NCBI GenBank assembly: GCA_020025075.1
Contig: JAHHSR010000014.1
Coordinates: 1 to 32,630 of the forward strand
Reading direction: 5' to 3'
Length of the DNA stretch: 32,630 nucleotides
Origin: Pectinatus sp.
GTDB taxonomy: Bacteria; Bacillota; Negativicutes; Selenomonadales; Selenomonadaceae
The notes under the pieces were generated by a model. It had not been told where the DNA came from. It ran no database searches and worked only from the letters and a program-made list of their open reading frames with translations. The translations under genes and the position numbers were made by a program. Position 1 is the stretch's first letter; every line of letters starts with the position of its first letter. Positions 1 to 7,574 of the stretch are shown in pieces.

Positions 1-1
1 C

Positions 2-43
2 CCGCCTTCATCCCCCACCTAAGAGGTGGAGGACTTCTGGCGG
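2..43. repeat. Imperfect hairpin at window edge, possible IS200/IS605-type end
   Basis: A 6-bp perfect stem (CCACCT at 15-20, AGGTGG at 24-29, 3-nt loop) sits inside an outer CCGCC/GGCGG pair (2-6 and 39-43). It begins directly after the 3' end of rqcH. Neither strand has a T-run after the stem, so it does not look like an intrinsic terminator. The pattern of a short C-rich/G-rich hairpin followed by GGACTTC resembles the subterminal hairpins of IS200/IS605-family elements as I remember them. This is inference, because no transposase lies within the window. Confidence 0.35.
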
Positions 44-44
44 T

Positions 45-1772
45 TTAAGTTAAATATTTTGCCAGTATTTCTTCTTGCGGCGTGATAAAGAGCGTCTTGT
101 TATTTGTAAAAATGACAAAGCCAGGTTTAGCACCAGCCGGCTTTTTGACAAAGCGGCGCCTGACATAATCGACAGGAACATTGGAAGAATTTTTTGCCTG
201 CGAGAAAAAGGCGGCAAATTGGGCGGCAATTTCTATGGAGGCCATATCATCTGCGCCGCGCAAGATGACATGTGAGCCAGGAATATCCTTGACATGTAGC
301 CAGATGTCATTCGGGGAGGCCGTCTTAAATGTGAGGCGGTCATTTTGCAGGTTGTTTTTACCGATAAGCAATTGCGCGCCGCTGTCTAAGTTTATCAGCA
401 GTGGTTTTGCAGCAGGCTGGGCAGCTGTCTTTTTGCGGCTGGGATTTAAATAATTTGTTTTTATGAGCTCGGCTTTTATCTCATTTATCTCTGCACTCGT
501 CTTGCTCACTTCTAGCGAGGCTTCGACACTTTTTAGATATTTTGCCTCCGCTTGGCAAAAGGCAAGCTGCTCTTTAAGGATTTTTGCGCCGCGGCGCAAT
601 TTATCGTAGCGGTGATAGTAGCGCTGCATATTCTCGATGAGCGTCAAGCGCTTGTCGAGTTTGATTAAAAGACTTTTGCCTGAATAGATGTCTGTGACAG
701 AAATTTCACTATCTAAATGGTCTTTGAAATTGTAGTGGTAAGTCATGAGATTGTCTGCCTTTATCTTTTCCGCCTCGGCATCTTCGGCAGCAGCAATTTC
801 TGTTTCGAGCTTTGCTGCCTTTTTTACTTGGCGGCTGAGCTCATTGCTGACAAAGCGCTTTAGTTGCTCTTTTTCTGGCGGTACATAAGCTGCCGTTTTT
901 ATTAGGGCATAGGACAAGAGCTCGCTCATGGAGTCAAAAGTGCGTTTTATTTCATTTTCTTTTGCCGCAAGAGGGTAAGGCGCAAGCGCAATTATCTTAC
1001 CGCGTTCATCTTCTATTGAGTTAAAGGTGAAGGCATTTGCCGAAAAATCGCCTTTTAGCTGGGCGAGCGCTTCTTTTAGGCGATTTTTTTCTGAAGCGGC
1101 AAGCGATTGTACGGTTTCTTCTTCACTGAGATTGGCCATTTTTATAATATGGCGCGCTGTCACAGGGCCAAAGCCGGCACCGCTATTTAATACGGCTCGG
1201 TAGAGGGACTTTTCCGGCATTTTTGCCAATAAGGCCCAAAAATCGTCAGCATAACCAGAAAAAATGTTGCAGCCGCTTTGCAGGGGCGGTTCATAGGGAT
1301 AGGTAGGCAAAACGATGCGCACGCGGCTGTTGTTGGCGCCGATATGCTTTAAGGAATCGATTATTTTTCCATCTTGCGTCAAAATGACATTGCTGTATTT
1401 GCCGGCAAGCTCCAAATAGAGCGTCTTGGTAGTGATGATATTTTTTGCGCCAATGGTGTCGATGTCGATTGCCAAGATGCGGTCGCAGTTTATATGGCGT
1501 ACGGCGACTATGCGTCCGCCTTCTAATTGCTTGCGAAGGAGCATGCAAAAAGCAGGCGGAGCGGGCGGATTTTCAGGCTGCGTTTTAGCTAAAAAGACAG
1601 CGGGAAAGCGTGGCTCGGCTGAGATATGCAGGAGCAGGCTGCTTCCCATTTGGCGAAGGGCAAAAAATAAATCGCAACGGCGCGGCTGAAATATTTTGTC
1701 GAGCCGTGCTCCTCGCAGGGCAGCATTTAGCTCTTGGGCGCTGGCAAAAAGGGAAAGGCCATCTATGCTCAT
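45..1772 (-). CDS. rqcH: Rqc2 homologue RqcH (NFACT family, FbpA-like)
   Basis: This 575-residue protein belongs to the NFACT family, whose bacterial member RqcH binds obstructed 50S subunits carrying peptidyl-tRNA and directs addition of alanine tails that mark the stalled peptide for degradation. The N-terminal NFACT-N domain is followed by a charged coiled-coil region (about 290-430) and a C-terminal NFACT-R domain with the typical NDIWLHVKDIPGSHVI segment. Asp97-Arg98, the pair required for alanyl-tRNA recruitment in Bacillus subtilis RqcH, is present at exactly that numbering (NCDR). The length matches the family. The ATG start at 1772 has a GTGAGG ribosome site about 7 nt upstream. The gene is divergent from dapF. 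Older annotations call such proteins fibronectin-binding (FbpA); the RqcH role is better supported by the DR motif. Confidence 0.93.
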   Translation of the reverse strand: MSIDGLSLFASAQELNAALRGARLDKIFQPRRCDLFFALRQMGSSLLLHISAEPRFPAVFLAKTQPENPPAPPAFCMLLRKQLEGGRIVAVRHINCDRILAIDIDTIGAKNIITTKTLYLELAGKYSNVILTQDGKIIDSLKHIGANNSRVRIVLPTYPYEPPLQSGCNIFSGYADDFWALLAKMPEKSLYRAVLNSGAGFGPVTARHIIKMANLSEEETVQSLAASEKNRLKEALAQLKGDFSANAFTFNSIEDERGKIIALAPYPLAAKENEIKRTFDSMSELLSYALIKTAAYVPPEKEQLKRFVSNELSRQVKKAAKLETEIAAAEDAEAEKIKADNLMTYHYNFKDHLDSEISVTDIYSGKSLLIKLDKRLTLIENMQRYYHRYDKLRRGAKILKEQLAFCQAEAKYLKSVEASLEVSKTSAEINEIKAELIKTNYLNPSRKKTAAQPAAKPLLINLDSGAQLLIGKNNLQNDRLTFKTASPNDIWLHVKDIPGSHVILRGADDMASIEIAAQFAAFFSQAKNSSNVPVDYVRRRFVKKPAGAKPGFVIFTNNKTLFITPQEEILAKYLT

Positions 1773-1808
1773 AAAAAAACCTCACTTTTTGTGATATTTA
1801 TGCGGCTA

Positions 1809-1837
1809 ATTGTAGCACAAAGCGGCTTTTGCCGCAA
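1809..1837 (-). promoter_or_regulatory. Candidate rqcH promoter
   Basis: On the minus strand a TTGCGG -35 (1832-1837) and a TACAAT -10 (1809-1814) are separated by 17 bp. The rqcH start lies about 37 bp downstream of the -10 box. It is back to back with the dapF promoter. The -35 match is weak (3 of 6). Confidence 0.45.
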
Positions 1838-1851
1838 ATTGGGCGGGATTA

Positions 1852-1860
1852 TGGTATAAT
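1852..1860 (+). promoter_or_regulatory. Candidate extended -10 promoter for dapF operon
   Basis: A perfect TATAAT (1855-1860) is preceded by TGG, giving the TGn extended -10 form. No good -35 box is seen at normal spacing. It lies 31 bp before the dapF start. Confidence 0.55.
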
Positions 1861-1891
1861 AATAACAATATCTATGCAAGGAGGATTTAAA

Positions 1892-2743
1892 ATGCAGTTT
1901 GATTTTGCGAAATGGCATGGTTGCGGCAATGATTTTGTCATGGTCAATGGCTTTAATGCGGATATGTCTCAAATAGCTGCCCATGCCGCTGAAATTTGCG
2001 ACAGAAATTTTGGTGTTGGCGCTGATGGTGTCATCTTTGCCCTTCCCTCCGATAAATGTGATTTACAGATGCGGATTTTTAATTCTGACGGTTCAGAAGC
2101 CGAAATGTGCGGCAATGGTATTCGCTGCTTTGCCCGCTTTGTGCGCGAGATTGGCCTTAGCACAAAGGATTCATTTACGGTTGAGACTAAGGCGGGGACA
2201 ATAATTCCCCGTATTGTAACTTCTAAAGAAGGAAAGACTTTAGTCGAAGTGGATATGGGAAAACCTGTCTTAAAGGCGCAAGAAATTCCCGTAGCCGAAT
2301 ACGGCAGCCGTAGGGTCATCAGCGAACCGCTACAGATTGGTGAAAAGACATTTAAAATTACCTGTGTTTCGATGGGCAATCCGCATTGCGTCATCTTCCT
2401 CGATGACCTTGATAATTTTGACATAAAAAAATGGGGCCCCATCCTTGAAAAGCATTCGCTTTTCCCGCGCAAGACCAACGTCGAGTTTGTCAAGGTGATT
2501 GATAGAAAGAATTTGCGGATGCGCGTTTGGGAACGCGGCGCAGCCGTGACGCTGGCTTGCGGCACGGGCGCTTGTGCAACGCTGACGGCGGCTGTCTTAA
2601 ATGATTTTGCTGATGACTGTGCTGAATTGCAGCTCGACGGCGGCAAGCTCATTGTGCGCCTGGATAGGGAAAGTGGCAAAGTATATATGACGGGGCCTGC
2701 CCAAAAGGTCTTTGAGGGAAAATGTGATGACAGCTGGCAATGA
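1892..2743 (+). CDS. dapF: Diaminopimelate epimerase
   Basis: DapF converts LL-diaminopimelate to meso-diaminopimelate, the precursor of lysine and of the peptidoglycan cross-link. The protein of 283 residues shows both catalytic cysteines in their family contexts: Cys73 in EMCGNGIRC and Cys223 in LACGTGACAT. The N-terminal KWHGCGNDF motif is also typical. The start at 1892 is chosen over an upstream in-frame start (1829) because AAGGAGG at 1878-1884 sits 7 nt before it and the family motif begins there. It is the first gene of a run that continues to coaBC. Two other genes of the aspartate pathway, dapB and asd, lie about 11 kb downstream in a separate unit. Confidence 0.97.
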   Translation: MQFDFAKWHGCGNDFVMVNGFNADMSQIAAHAAEICDRNFGVGADGVIFALPSDKCDLQMRIFNSDGSEAEMCGNGIRCFARFVREIGLSTKDSFTVETKAGTIIPRIVTSKEGKTLVEVDMGKPVLKAQEIPVAEYGSRRVISEPLQIGEKTFKITCVSMGNPHCVIFLDDLDNFDIKKWGPILEKHSLFPRKTNVEFVKVIDRKNLRMRVWERGAAVTLACGTGACATLTAAVLNDFADDCAELQLDGGKLIVRLDRESGKVYMTGPAQKVFEGKCDDSWQ

Positions 2744-3644
2744 GAAAATAATGCCCGTGCGCAGCATGACAGGTTTTGGCAGCGGCAGCTGCGGTGATGC
2801 TTCTTGCAGAATTGACATCGAGCTTAAAGCCGTCAACAACCGCTATTTTGATGTCAGCTTGCGTGTGCCAATGACCTTGCGTCGCTTAGAACCACTTATC
2901 ACGGAAAAGCTTTCAGCGCAAAAAATGCGCGGCAAAATTGACGTGAGCCTAAAGTATGCGACAAAAGGTGATAATGGGGCCAGCTTTGCCGTTAATAAAG
3001 TACTCTTAAAAAATTATTTGCAAGCATTAAATGAAGCAGGGCAGGAAATTGGCGCTAATATGGCTAATTTAGCAGTGCAAGAGGTCTTGCAAATCACAAG
3101 CTATCCCGGTATCATCGAGCTGCAAGAAGCCGAACTTGACTATGAGCATCTTTCCATTCTCGTCAGCGAGGCTTTGGAAAAAGCATTAGATGAGTTTATT
3201 GCCATGAAGGAAAAAGAAGGCGAAAAACTTGTACAGGATATCAGTAAGCGTGCAGCAAAGATAAGAGATTTTGCGGCAGCGCTTTCCGATTTGGCACCGC
3301 AGCTAATTGAGCAGCAGCATAACCGCTTATGCGATTTGCTGCATGAGCACTTAAAAGAAAACGAGGTAGATGAAGCACGCCTCGTGCAGGAAGTTGCGCT
3401 ATATGGTGAGAAGATAAATTATACCGAAGAAATAGTGCGCCTTGATAGTCATTTAAGCCAGTTTGAGGCTACGATAAAAAAAGGCGGCAATATTGGGCGC
3501 AAGCTGGATTTTATCGTGCAGGAGATGAATCGCGAAATAAATACGACCGCTTCAAAGGCCAATTCGGCACAGGCCAGCAGGCTTGCCGTCGAGATTAAAA
3601 GCGAGATAGAAAAGATAAGAGAGCAGATACAAAATATAGAATAG
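2727..3644 (+). CDS. yicC: YicC/YloC family endoribonuclease
   Basis: This protein of about 305 residues carries the family signature SMTGFG close to its N-terminus, the VNNRYFD segment, and the conserved C-terminal block GRKLDFIVQEMNREINTT. Family members studied in Escherichia coli act as endoribonucleases in RNA turnover; that role is transferred by homology. I place the start at ATG 2727 because GAGGGA (2714-2719) lies 7 nt upstream, so the gene overlaps the end of dapF by 17 nt. An ATG at 2751 would start nearer the SMTGFG motif but has no clear ribosome site, and a TTG at 2712 is also possible. It is followed by remA and gmk, an arrangement common in Bacillota. Confidence 0.92.
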   Translation: MTAGNEKIMPVRSMTGFGSGSCGDASCRIDIELKAVNNRYFDVSLRVPMTLRRLEPLITEKLSAQKMRGKIDVSLKYATKGDNGASFAVNKVLLKNYLQALNEAGQEIGANMANLAVQEVLQITSYPGIIELQEAELDYEHLSILVSEALEKALDEFIAMKEKEGEKLVQDISKRAAKIRDFAAALSDLAPQLIEQQHNRLCDLLHEHLKENEVDEARLVQEVALYGEKINYTEEIVRLDSHLSQFEATIKKGGNIGRKLDFIVQEMNREINTTASKANSAQASRLAVEIKSEIEKIREQIQNIE

Positions 3645-3663
3645 CAGCCGTGAGGTAGAAAAT

Positions 3664-3933
3664 ATGGATATAAAGTTAATTAATATCGGTTTTGGCAATA
3701 TCGTTTCAGCCAATCGCGTTATTGCGATTGTCAGCCCTGAATCAGCACCGATTAAGAGAATAATTCAAGAGGGCCGCGAAAAAGGCCGCCTCATAGATGC
3801 CACTTATGGACGGCGTACGCGCGCCGTCATAATTGTCGACAGTGACCATGTCATTTTGTCGGCAATTCAGCCGGAGACAATAGCTAATCGTGTCGTCGGC
3901 GATGACAATGAGATAGAGAAGGAAAAGAATTGA
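3664..3933 (+). CDS. remA: RemA-like DNA-binding regulator (DUF370)
   Basis: The 89-residue protein matches the RemA/DUF370 family, small DNA-binding proteins that in Bacillus subtilis activate extracellular matrix and osmoprotection genes. The N-terminal INIGFGNIVSANRVIAIVSP and the ATYGRRTRAVIIVDS segment are characteristic. The last 15 residues are an acidic/lysine tail. A GAGGTAG ribosome site precedes the ATG. The stop codon overlaps the gmk start by one base, so translation of the two is probably coupled. The target genes in this organism are unknown. Confidence 0.9.
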   Translation: MDIKLINIGFGNIVSANRVIAIVSPESAPIKRIIQEGREKGRLIDATYGRRTRAVIIVDSDHVILSAIQPETIANRVVGDDNEIEKEKN

Positions 3934-4553
3934 TGACACGCAAGGGATTATTAATTGTTTTGTCTGGCCCTTCTGGTACGGGCAAGGGAACCGTTTGCAA
4001 AAAATTTTTGGCACAATGCGATAACATTGCCTATTCGATTTCGGCGACGACGCGGGCGCCGCGTCCCGGTGAGGTAAATGGACGCGAATATCTCTTTTTG
4101 AGCAAAGATGAGTTTCAGTCCATGATTGACCATGACGAGCTTTTAGAATGGGCTAATGTCTATGGCAATTTTTATGGCACGCCGCTTGGCCGCGTCAAGA
4201 AGATGCGCGAAGAAGGCTGCGATGTGCTCTTGGAGATAGATACGCAAGGGGCGCTTGATATTATGCGCCGCAGTGATATTGATGCCATTTATATTTTCAT
4301 GCTGCCGCCATCTTTATCAGAGCTTGAAAGGCGCATTGTCGGGCGCGGCACGGAAACGCCAGAAAGCCTGAAGCGCCGCCTTGATAATGCCGTTTTAGAA
4401 ATAGATTATGGCAAAAAGTATGATTATGTGGTTGTAAATGATGAGGTGGATGCTGCTGCCTCTAAGCTGTGCACGATTATACAGGCCGAACGGCAAAAAG
4501 CAGAAAATAATCTTGCCTTATTTGAAAAGATAAAAAGTGGGGAGACGATTTAA
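3933..4553 (+). CDS. gmk: Guanylate kinase
   Basis: Gmk phosphorylates GMP to GDP with ATP. The protein of 206 residues has the P-loop GPSGTGKGT at residues 12-20 and the GMP-binding segment with SATTRAPRPGEVNGREY, followed by the NVYGNFYGTP and EIDTQGA blocks. ATG 3933 is preferred to the TTG one codon upstream. AGAAGGA at 3917-3923 is the ribosome site. It overlaps remA by one base and rpoZ by one base. Confidence 0.97.
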   Translation: MTRKGLLIVLSGPSGTGKGTVCKKFLAQCDNIAYSISATTRAPRPGEVNGREYLFLSKDEFQSMIDHDELLEWANVYGNFYGTPLGRVKKMREEGCDVLLEIDTQGALDIMRRSDIDAIYIFMLPPSLSELERRIVGRGTETPESLKRRLDNAVLEIDYGKKYDYVVVNDEVDAAASKLCTIIQAERQKAENNLALFEKIKSGETI

Positions 4554-4765
4554 TGGATATAGTAAATCCTTCGATGGACGAATTGATGACAAAGGTTGAT
4601 AGCAAATATACGCTCGTAGTTTTAGCCGCTAAACGCGCTCGCGAGCTTTTGAGCGGTGAACCGCTTGAAGTGGCTCCCGTTTCTAAGAAAAACGTTACCA
4701 ATGCCCTAGAAGAAGTCGTAGAGGATAAAATTACGTATCAGCGCTTGAAAAATGGAATCAAATGA
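4553..4765 (+). CDS. rpoZ: RNA polymerase omega subunit
   Basis: A 70-residue protein at the usual position between gmk and coaBC. The segment SKYTLVVLAAKRARELLSG matches the omega family helix that clamps the beta-prime C-terminus. The ATG overlaps the gmk TAA by one base, with GTGGGGAG at 4537-4544 as ribosome site. Omega assists assembly of RNA polymerase and, in some bacteria, its response to ppGpp. Confidence 0.95.
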   Translation: MDIVNPSMDELMTKVDSKYTLVVLAAKRARELLSGEPLEVAPVSKKNVTNALEEVVEDKITYQRLKNGIK

Positions 4766-4766
4766 T

Positions 4767-5963
4767 ATGGGAAAAAATGTTCTTTTAGGCGTATGCGGCG
4801 GCATTGCCTGTTATAAGGCAGTTGAAGTGGCAAGTCGCCTGAGAAAAAAGGGGGTTGATGTTACGGTCATAATGACCAAGTCGGCAACACAGTTTGTTAC
4901 GCCCTTGACTTTTCAGGAAATAACGGGTAATCCCGTCAGTGTTGATATGTGGGATAAGGTACAGCACTGGGATGTTGCCCATATTTCACTTGCCCGCAAA
5001 GCAGATTTTGCCTTGATTGTTCCCGCTACGGCTAATATATTGGGAAAATTAGCTGCCGGCATTGCCGACGACATGCTTTCGACAACGCTTTTAGCTGTAA
5101 CCAAGGCGATTTATTTGGCGCCATCGATGAATACGAATATGTATTTAAATCCGATTGTGCAGCGCAACCTAAAACTTTTATCCTCTTTGCCCAATTACCA
5201 CATCATAAAGCCTGCCAGTGGGCATTTGGCCTGTGGCGTTGAAGGTGTGGGGCGCTTGCCGGAGCCGGCGGAAATTGTCGAGCAGCTGGAAAAAGACCAG
5301 CTGGCAGAAGAATCGCTTGCGGGAAAGACCGTTCTCGTCACGGCGGGCGGCACGCGCGAGGCGATTGACCCCGTGCGCTATATAGGCAATCGCTCGAGCG
5401 GCAAAATGGGATATGCTATTGCTGCGGAGGCAGTACGTCGCGGCGCGCGCACGATTTTGGTGAGCGGCCCTGTCGCCTTGGCGGCTCCGGCTGGAGCCGA
5501 GGTCAGCAAAATTGAGACGGCACGCGAGATGAAAGAGCTTTCTGAGCGCTTTTTCCCTCAAGCTGATATCACGATTATGGCCGCAGCCGTTGCCGACTAT
5601 CGCGTGGAAAATCCTGCACCGCTAAAGATAAAAAAGGAACAAGAAGCGCTTTTGGTGCATCTTGTGAAAAACCCTGATATTCTTGCCGGCCTGGGAAAAA
5701 TCAAAAAAGAAGGACAGGTTTTGGTAGGATTTGCTGCTGAAACACATGACCTTCTTGCATTTGCAAGGCAAAAATTGGTCAAAAAAAATCTCGACATGAT
5801 AGTTGCCAATGATGTTGGCAGAAAAGATGCCGGTTTTAATGTGGATACCAATGCGGCAAATTTAATCAGCAAAGATGGCAAGATTGAGGAAATTCCCCTC
5901 ATGTCCAAAAGTGAAATGGCCAAGGTTATTTTGAGGCGCGCGGAAGCCCTCTTGTCAAAATAA
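4767..5963 (+). CDS. coaBC: Bifunctional phosphopantothenoylcysteine decarboxylase / phosphopantothenate-cysteine ligase
   Basis: CoaBC carries out two consecutive steps of coenzyme A synthesis. The N-terminal flavin-dependent CoaC half has GVCGGIACYKA, the histidine in VAHISLARKADF, PSMNTNMY, and the substrate-clamp ACGVEGVGRLPEP. The C-terminal CoaB half begins near residue 190 with VTAGGTREAIDPVRYIGNRS and contains AAAVADYRV. The length of about 398 residues is normal. The start is uncertain: ATG 4767 gives the usual family N-terminus, whereas ATG 4752 adds five residues and overlaps rpoZ by 14 nt; neither has a strong ribosome site, suggesting coupling to rpoZ. Confidence 0.96.
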   Translation: MGKNVLLGVCGGIACYKAVEVASRLRKKGVDVTVIMTKSATQFVTPLTFQEITGNPVSVDMWDKVQHWDVAHISLARKADFALIVPATANILGKLAAGIADDMLSTTLLAVTKAIYLAPSMNTNMYLNPIVQRNLKLLSSLPNYHIIKPASGHLACGVEGVGRLPEPAEIVEQLEKDQLAEESLAGKTVLVTAGGTREAIDPVRYIGNRSSGKMGYAIAAEAVRRGARTILVSGPVALAAPAGAEVSKIETAREMKELSERFFPQADITIMAAAVADYRVENPAPLKIKKEQEALLVHLVKNPDILAGLGKIKKEGQVLVGFAAETHDLLAFARQKLVKKNLDMIVANDVGRKDAGFNVDTNAANLISKDGKIEEIPLMSKSEMAKVILRRAEALLSK

Positions 5964-5988
5964 AATGAATTAGATTCATGATTTTGTA

Positions 5989-6017
5989 TTGACAGGAGCT
6001 TTCTAATCGTTTATTAT
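5989..6017 (+). promoter_or_regulatory. metK leader promoter
   Basis: A perfect TTGACA -35 (5989-5994) is followed after 17 bp by TATTAT (6012-6017). An overlapping TATAAT at 6015-6020 would give a 20-bp spacer. Transcription would start roughly 60 nt before the riboswitch aptamer. Confidence 0.75.
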
Positions 6018-6086
6018 AATCTCCAAGAACACTTTCTCCTCGCGAAAATGGCGAGGGTGGTTGTTCACGATAATGGAAAAATAATA

Positions 6087-6232
6087 ATGTAGCTCATCAA
6101 GAGCAGTGGAGGGACTGGCCCTGTGAAACTGCGGCAACCATGATTTTATATCAACGGTGCTAATTCCTATAGGTTTTTCCTATGAGATGGGAGTATGAAG
6201 GTAAGCTCTCTATTTTCATAGAGAGCTTTTTT
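6087..6232 (+). promoter_or_regulatory. SAM-I (S-box) riboswitch with terminator
   Basis: The conserved S-box blocks are visible in order: ATCAAGAGCAG, GTGGAGGGACTGGCCC, GAAACTGCGGCAACC, GGTGCTAATTCC and GAGATGGGAG. P1 can form between CTCAT near 6093 and ATGAG near 6182. The expression platform is an intrinsic terminator with an 11-bp stem (6203-6213 with 6218-6228), loop TTTC and a T-run to 6232. TATGAA at 6194-6199 is complementary to TTCATA at 6215-6220 and could form part of an antiterminator. High S-adenosylmethionine should stabilise P1 and terminate transcription before metK, the gene for the enzyme that makes the ligand. Confidence 0.95.
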
Positions 6233-6299
6233 GCACCCAAAATCTTTATTAGGTGTGTCCATTTGCCTTGATGCGCAAAAATCAAGTGAGGTATTAAAT

Positions 6300-7484
6300 A
6301 TGAACAAAAGATTACTTTTTACATCTGAATCTGTTACGGAAGGCCATCCGGATAAGATTGCTGACCAGATTTCTGACAGCATTTTGGATGCCATTTTAGC
6401 TAAAGACCCCAATGGTCGCATTGCTTGCGAAACATTGATTACGACGGGACAAGTTCACGTTGCCGGAGAAATTTCGACGACTTGCTATGTTGATATTCCG
6501 CATATTGTACGCGAAAAAATTCGCGAAATTGGCTATACGCGCGCTAAGTATGGCTTCGATGCCGATACTTGTGGCGTTAACGTCTCCATTGACGAACAGT
6601 CGCCTGATATAGCACTTGGCGTCGATAAGTCCCTTGAAGCTAAAAATGGCGATTCGTCGGCTGACGAAGCCATCGGTGCAGGTGACCAAGGCATGATGTT
6701 TGGTTATGCAACCAATGAAACGCCAGAGTACATGCCCTTGCCAATTGCCATGGCACATCGCCTCTCGCGTCGCTTAGCGCAGGTGAGAAAGGAAGGTATT
6801 ATTGATTATCTGCGTCCCGATGGGAAAACACAGGTAACGGTAGCCTATGAAAATGGCAAGCCTGTTTATATCGACACAATTGTCATTTCCACGCAGCATA
6901 GCCCTGAAGTCGGCCTGGAAACAATTGAGCGCGACATCAAGGAACTTGTCATTAAGCCGATAGTCCCTCAGGATATGATTGACGAAAACACGAAGTATTT
7001 TATCAACCCGACGGGCAAATTCGTCATTGGCGGACCGCAAGGCGACTGCGGTCTTACCGGTAGAAAGATTATTGTCGATACCTATGGCGGCATGGCTCGT
7101 CATGGTGGCGGCGCATTTTCTGGCAAGGATGCAACCAAGGTTGACCGCTCGGCGGCTTATGCAGCTCGTTATGTTGCCAAGAATATTGTTGCTGCCGGCC
7201 TTGCTGATAAGTGTGAAATTCAGCTTGCTTATGCCATTGGCGTCGCCTCGCCTGTTTCGATTATGATTGATACTTTTGGCACGGGTAAAATTGATGAAGC
7301 CAAGATAAAAGAACTGGTTGAAGCTAATTTTGATTTGCGGCCGGCAGGTATCATCAAGATGCTCGATTTGCGCCGTCCGATTTATGCTCAGACAGCTGCT
7401 TATGGTCATTTTGGCAGAACGGATATCGACTTGCCTTGGGAACATACAGATAAGGCAGACATTCTGCGCAAGGCTTTACAGTAA
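6300..7484 (+). CDS. metK: S-adenosylmethionine synthetase
   Basis: MetK makes S-adenosylmethionine from methionine and ATP. The protein of 394 residues starts MNKRLLFTSESVTEGHPDK, with the ATP-binding histidine at residue 16, and contains the family motifs GAGDQGMMFGYA and GGGAFSGKDATKVDRS. The start at 6300 is chosen because the family N-terminus begins there and AGTGAGGT (6285-6292) lies 7 nt upstream; an open frame reaching back to 6231 lies within the terminator. The gene is controlled by the SAM-I riboswitch just upstream and ends in its own terminator, so it looks monocistronic. Confidence 0.98.
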   Translation: MNKRLLFTSESVTEGHPDKIADQISDSILDAILAKDPNGRIACETLITTGQVHVAGEISTTCYVDIPHIVREKIREIGYTRAKYGFDADTCGVNVSIDEQSPDIALGVDKSLEAKNGDSSADEAIGAGDQGMMFGYATNETPEYMPLPIAMAHRLSRRLAQVRKEGIIDYLRPDGKTQVTVAYENGKPVYIDTIVISTQHSPEVGLETIERDIKELVIKPIVPQDMIDENTKYFINPTGKFVIGGPQGDCGLTGRKIIVDTYGGMARHGGGAFSGKDATKVDRSAAYAARYVAKNIVAAGLADKCEIQLAYAIGVASPVSIMIDTFGTGKIDEAKIKELVEANFDLRPAGIIKMLDLRRPIYAQTAAYGHFGRTDIDLPWEHTDKADILRKALQ

Positions 7485-7497
7485 GCGATTGAAAATG

Positions 7498-7530
7498 CTG
7501 CCGCTCTTTTGGAAGGGCGGCAGTTTTTTT
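7498..7530 (+). terminator. metK intrinsic terminator
   Basis: The stem CTGCCGC (7498-7504) pairs with GCGGCAG (7517-7523) and is followed by seven T residues (7524-7530), 14 nt after the metK stop. Confidence 0.92.
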
Positions 7531-7557
7531 GTCGCATCAAATACGGGAGGAAGTGAA

Positions 7558-7570
7558 GGGCCGTTGGCCC
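7558..7570 (+). promoter_or_regulatory. Hairpin between priA ribosome site and start codon
   Basis: GGGCC (7558-7562) and GGCCC (7566-7570) form a 5-bp stem with a GTT loop. The only good Shine-Dalgarno sequence, GGAGG at 7546-7550, is 24 nt from the priA ATG at 7575. Folding the 13-nt hairpin would reduce the effective distance to about 11 nt. A stop codon in frame at 7554 rules out an earlier start. Confidence 0.5.
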
Positions 7571-7574
7571 GCCC

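Noticed and set aside
15..29. Terminator for rqcH
   Set aside because: On the minus strand the stem is followed by GGGATGAAGG, with no T-run, so it does not meet the pattern of an intrinsic terminator.
1969..2679. Minus-strand frame of 236 codons inside dapF
   Set aside because: It is a shadow frame opposite the conserved dapF; its composition is not protein-like and there is no ribosome site.
6774..7445. Long minus-strand frame of 223 codons inside metK
   Set aside because: It is the antisense shadow of a strongly conserved gene and has no family resemblance.
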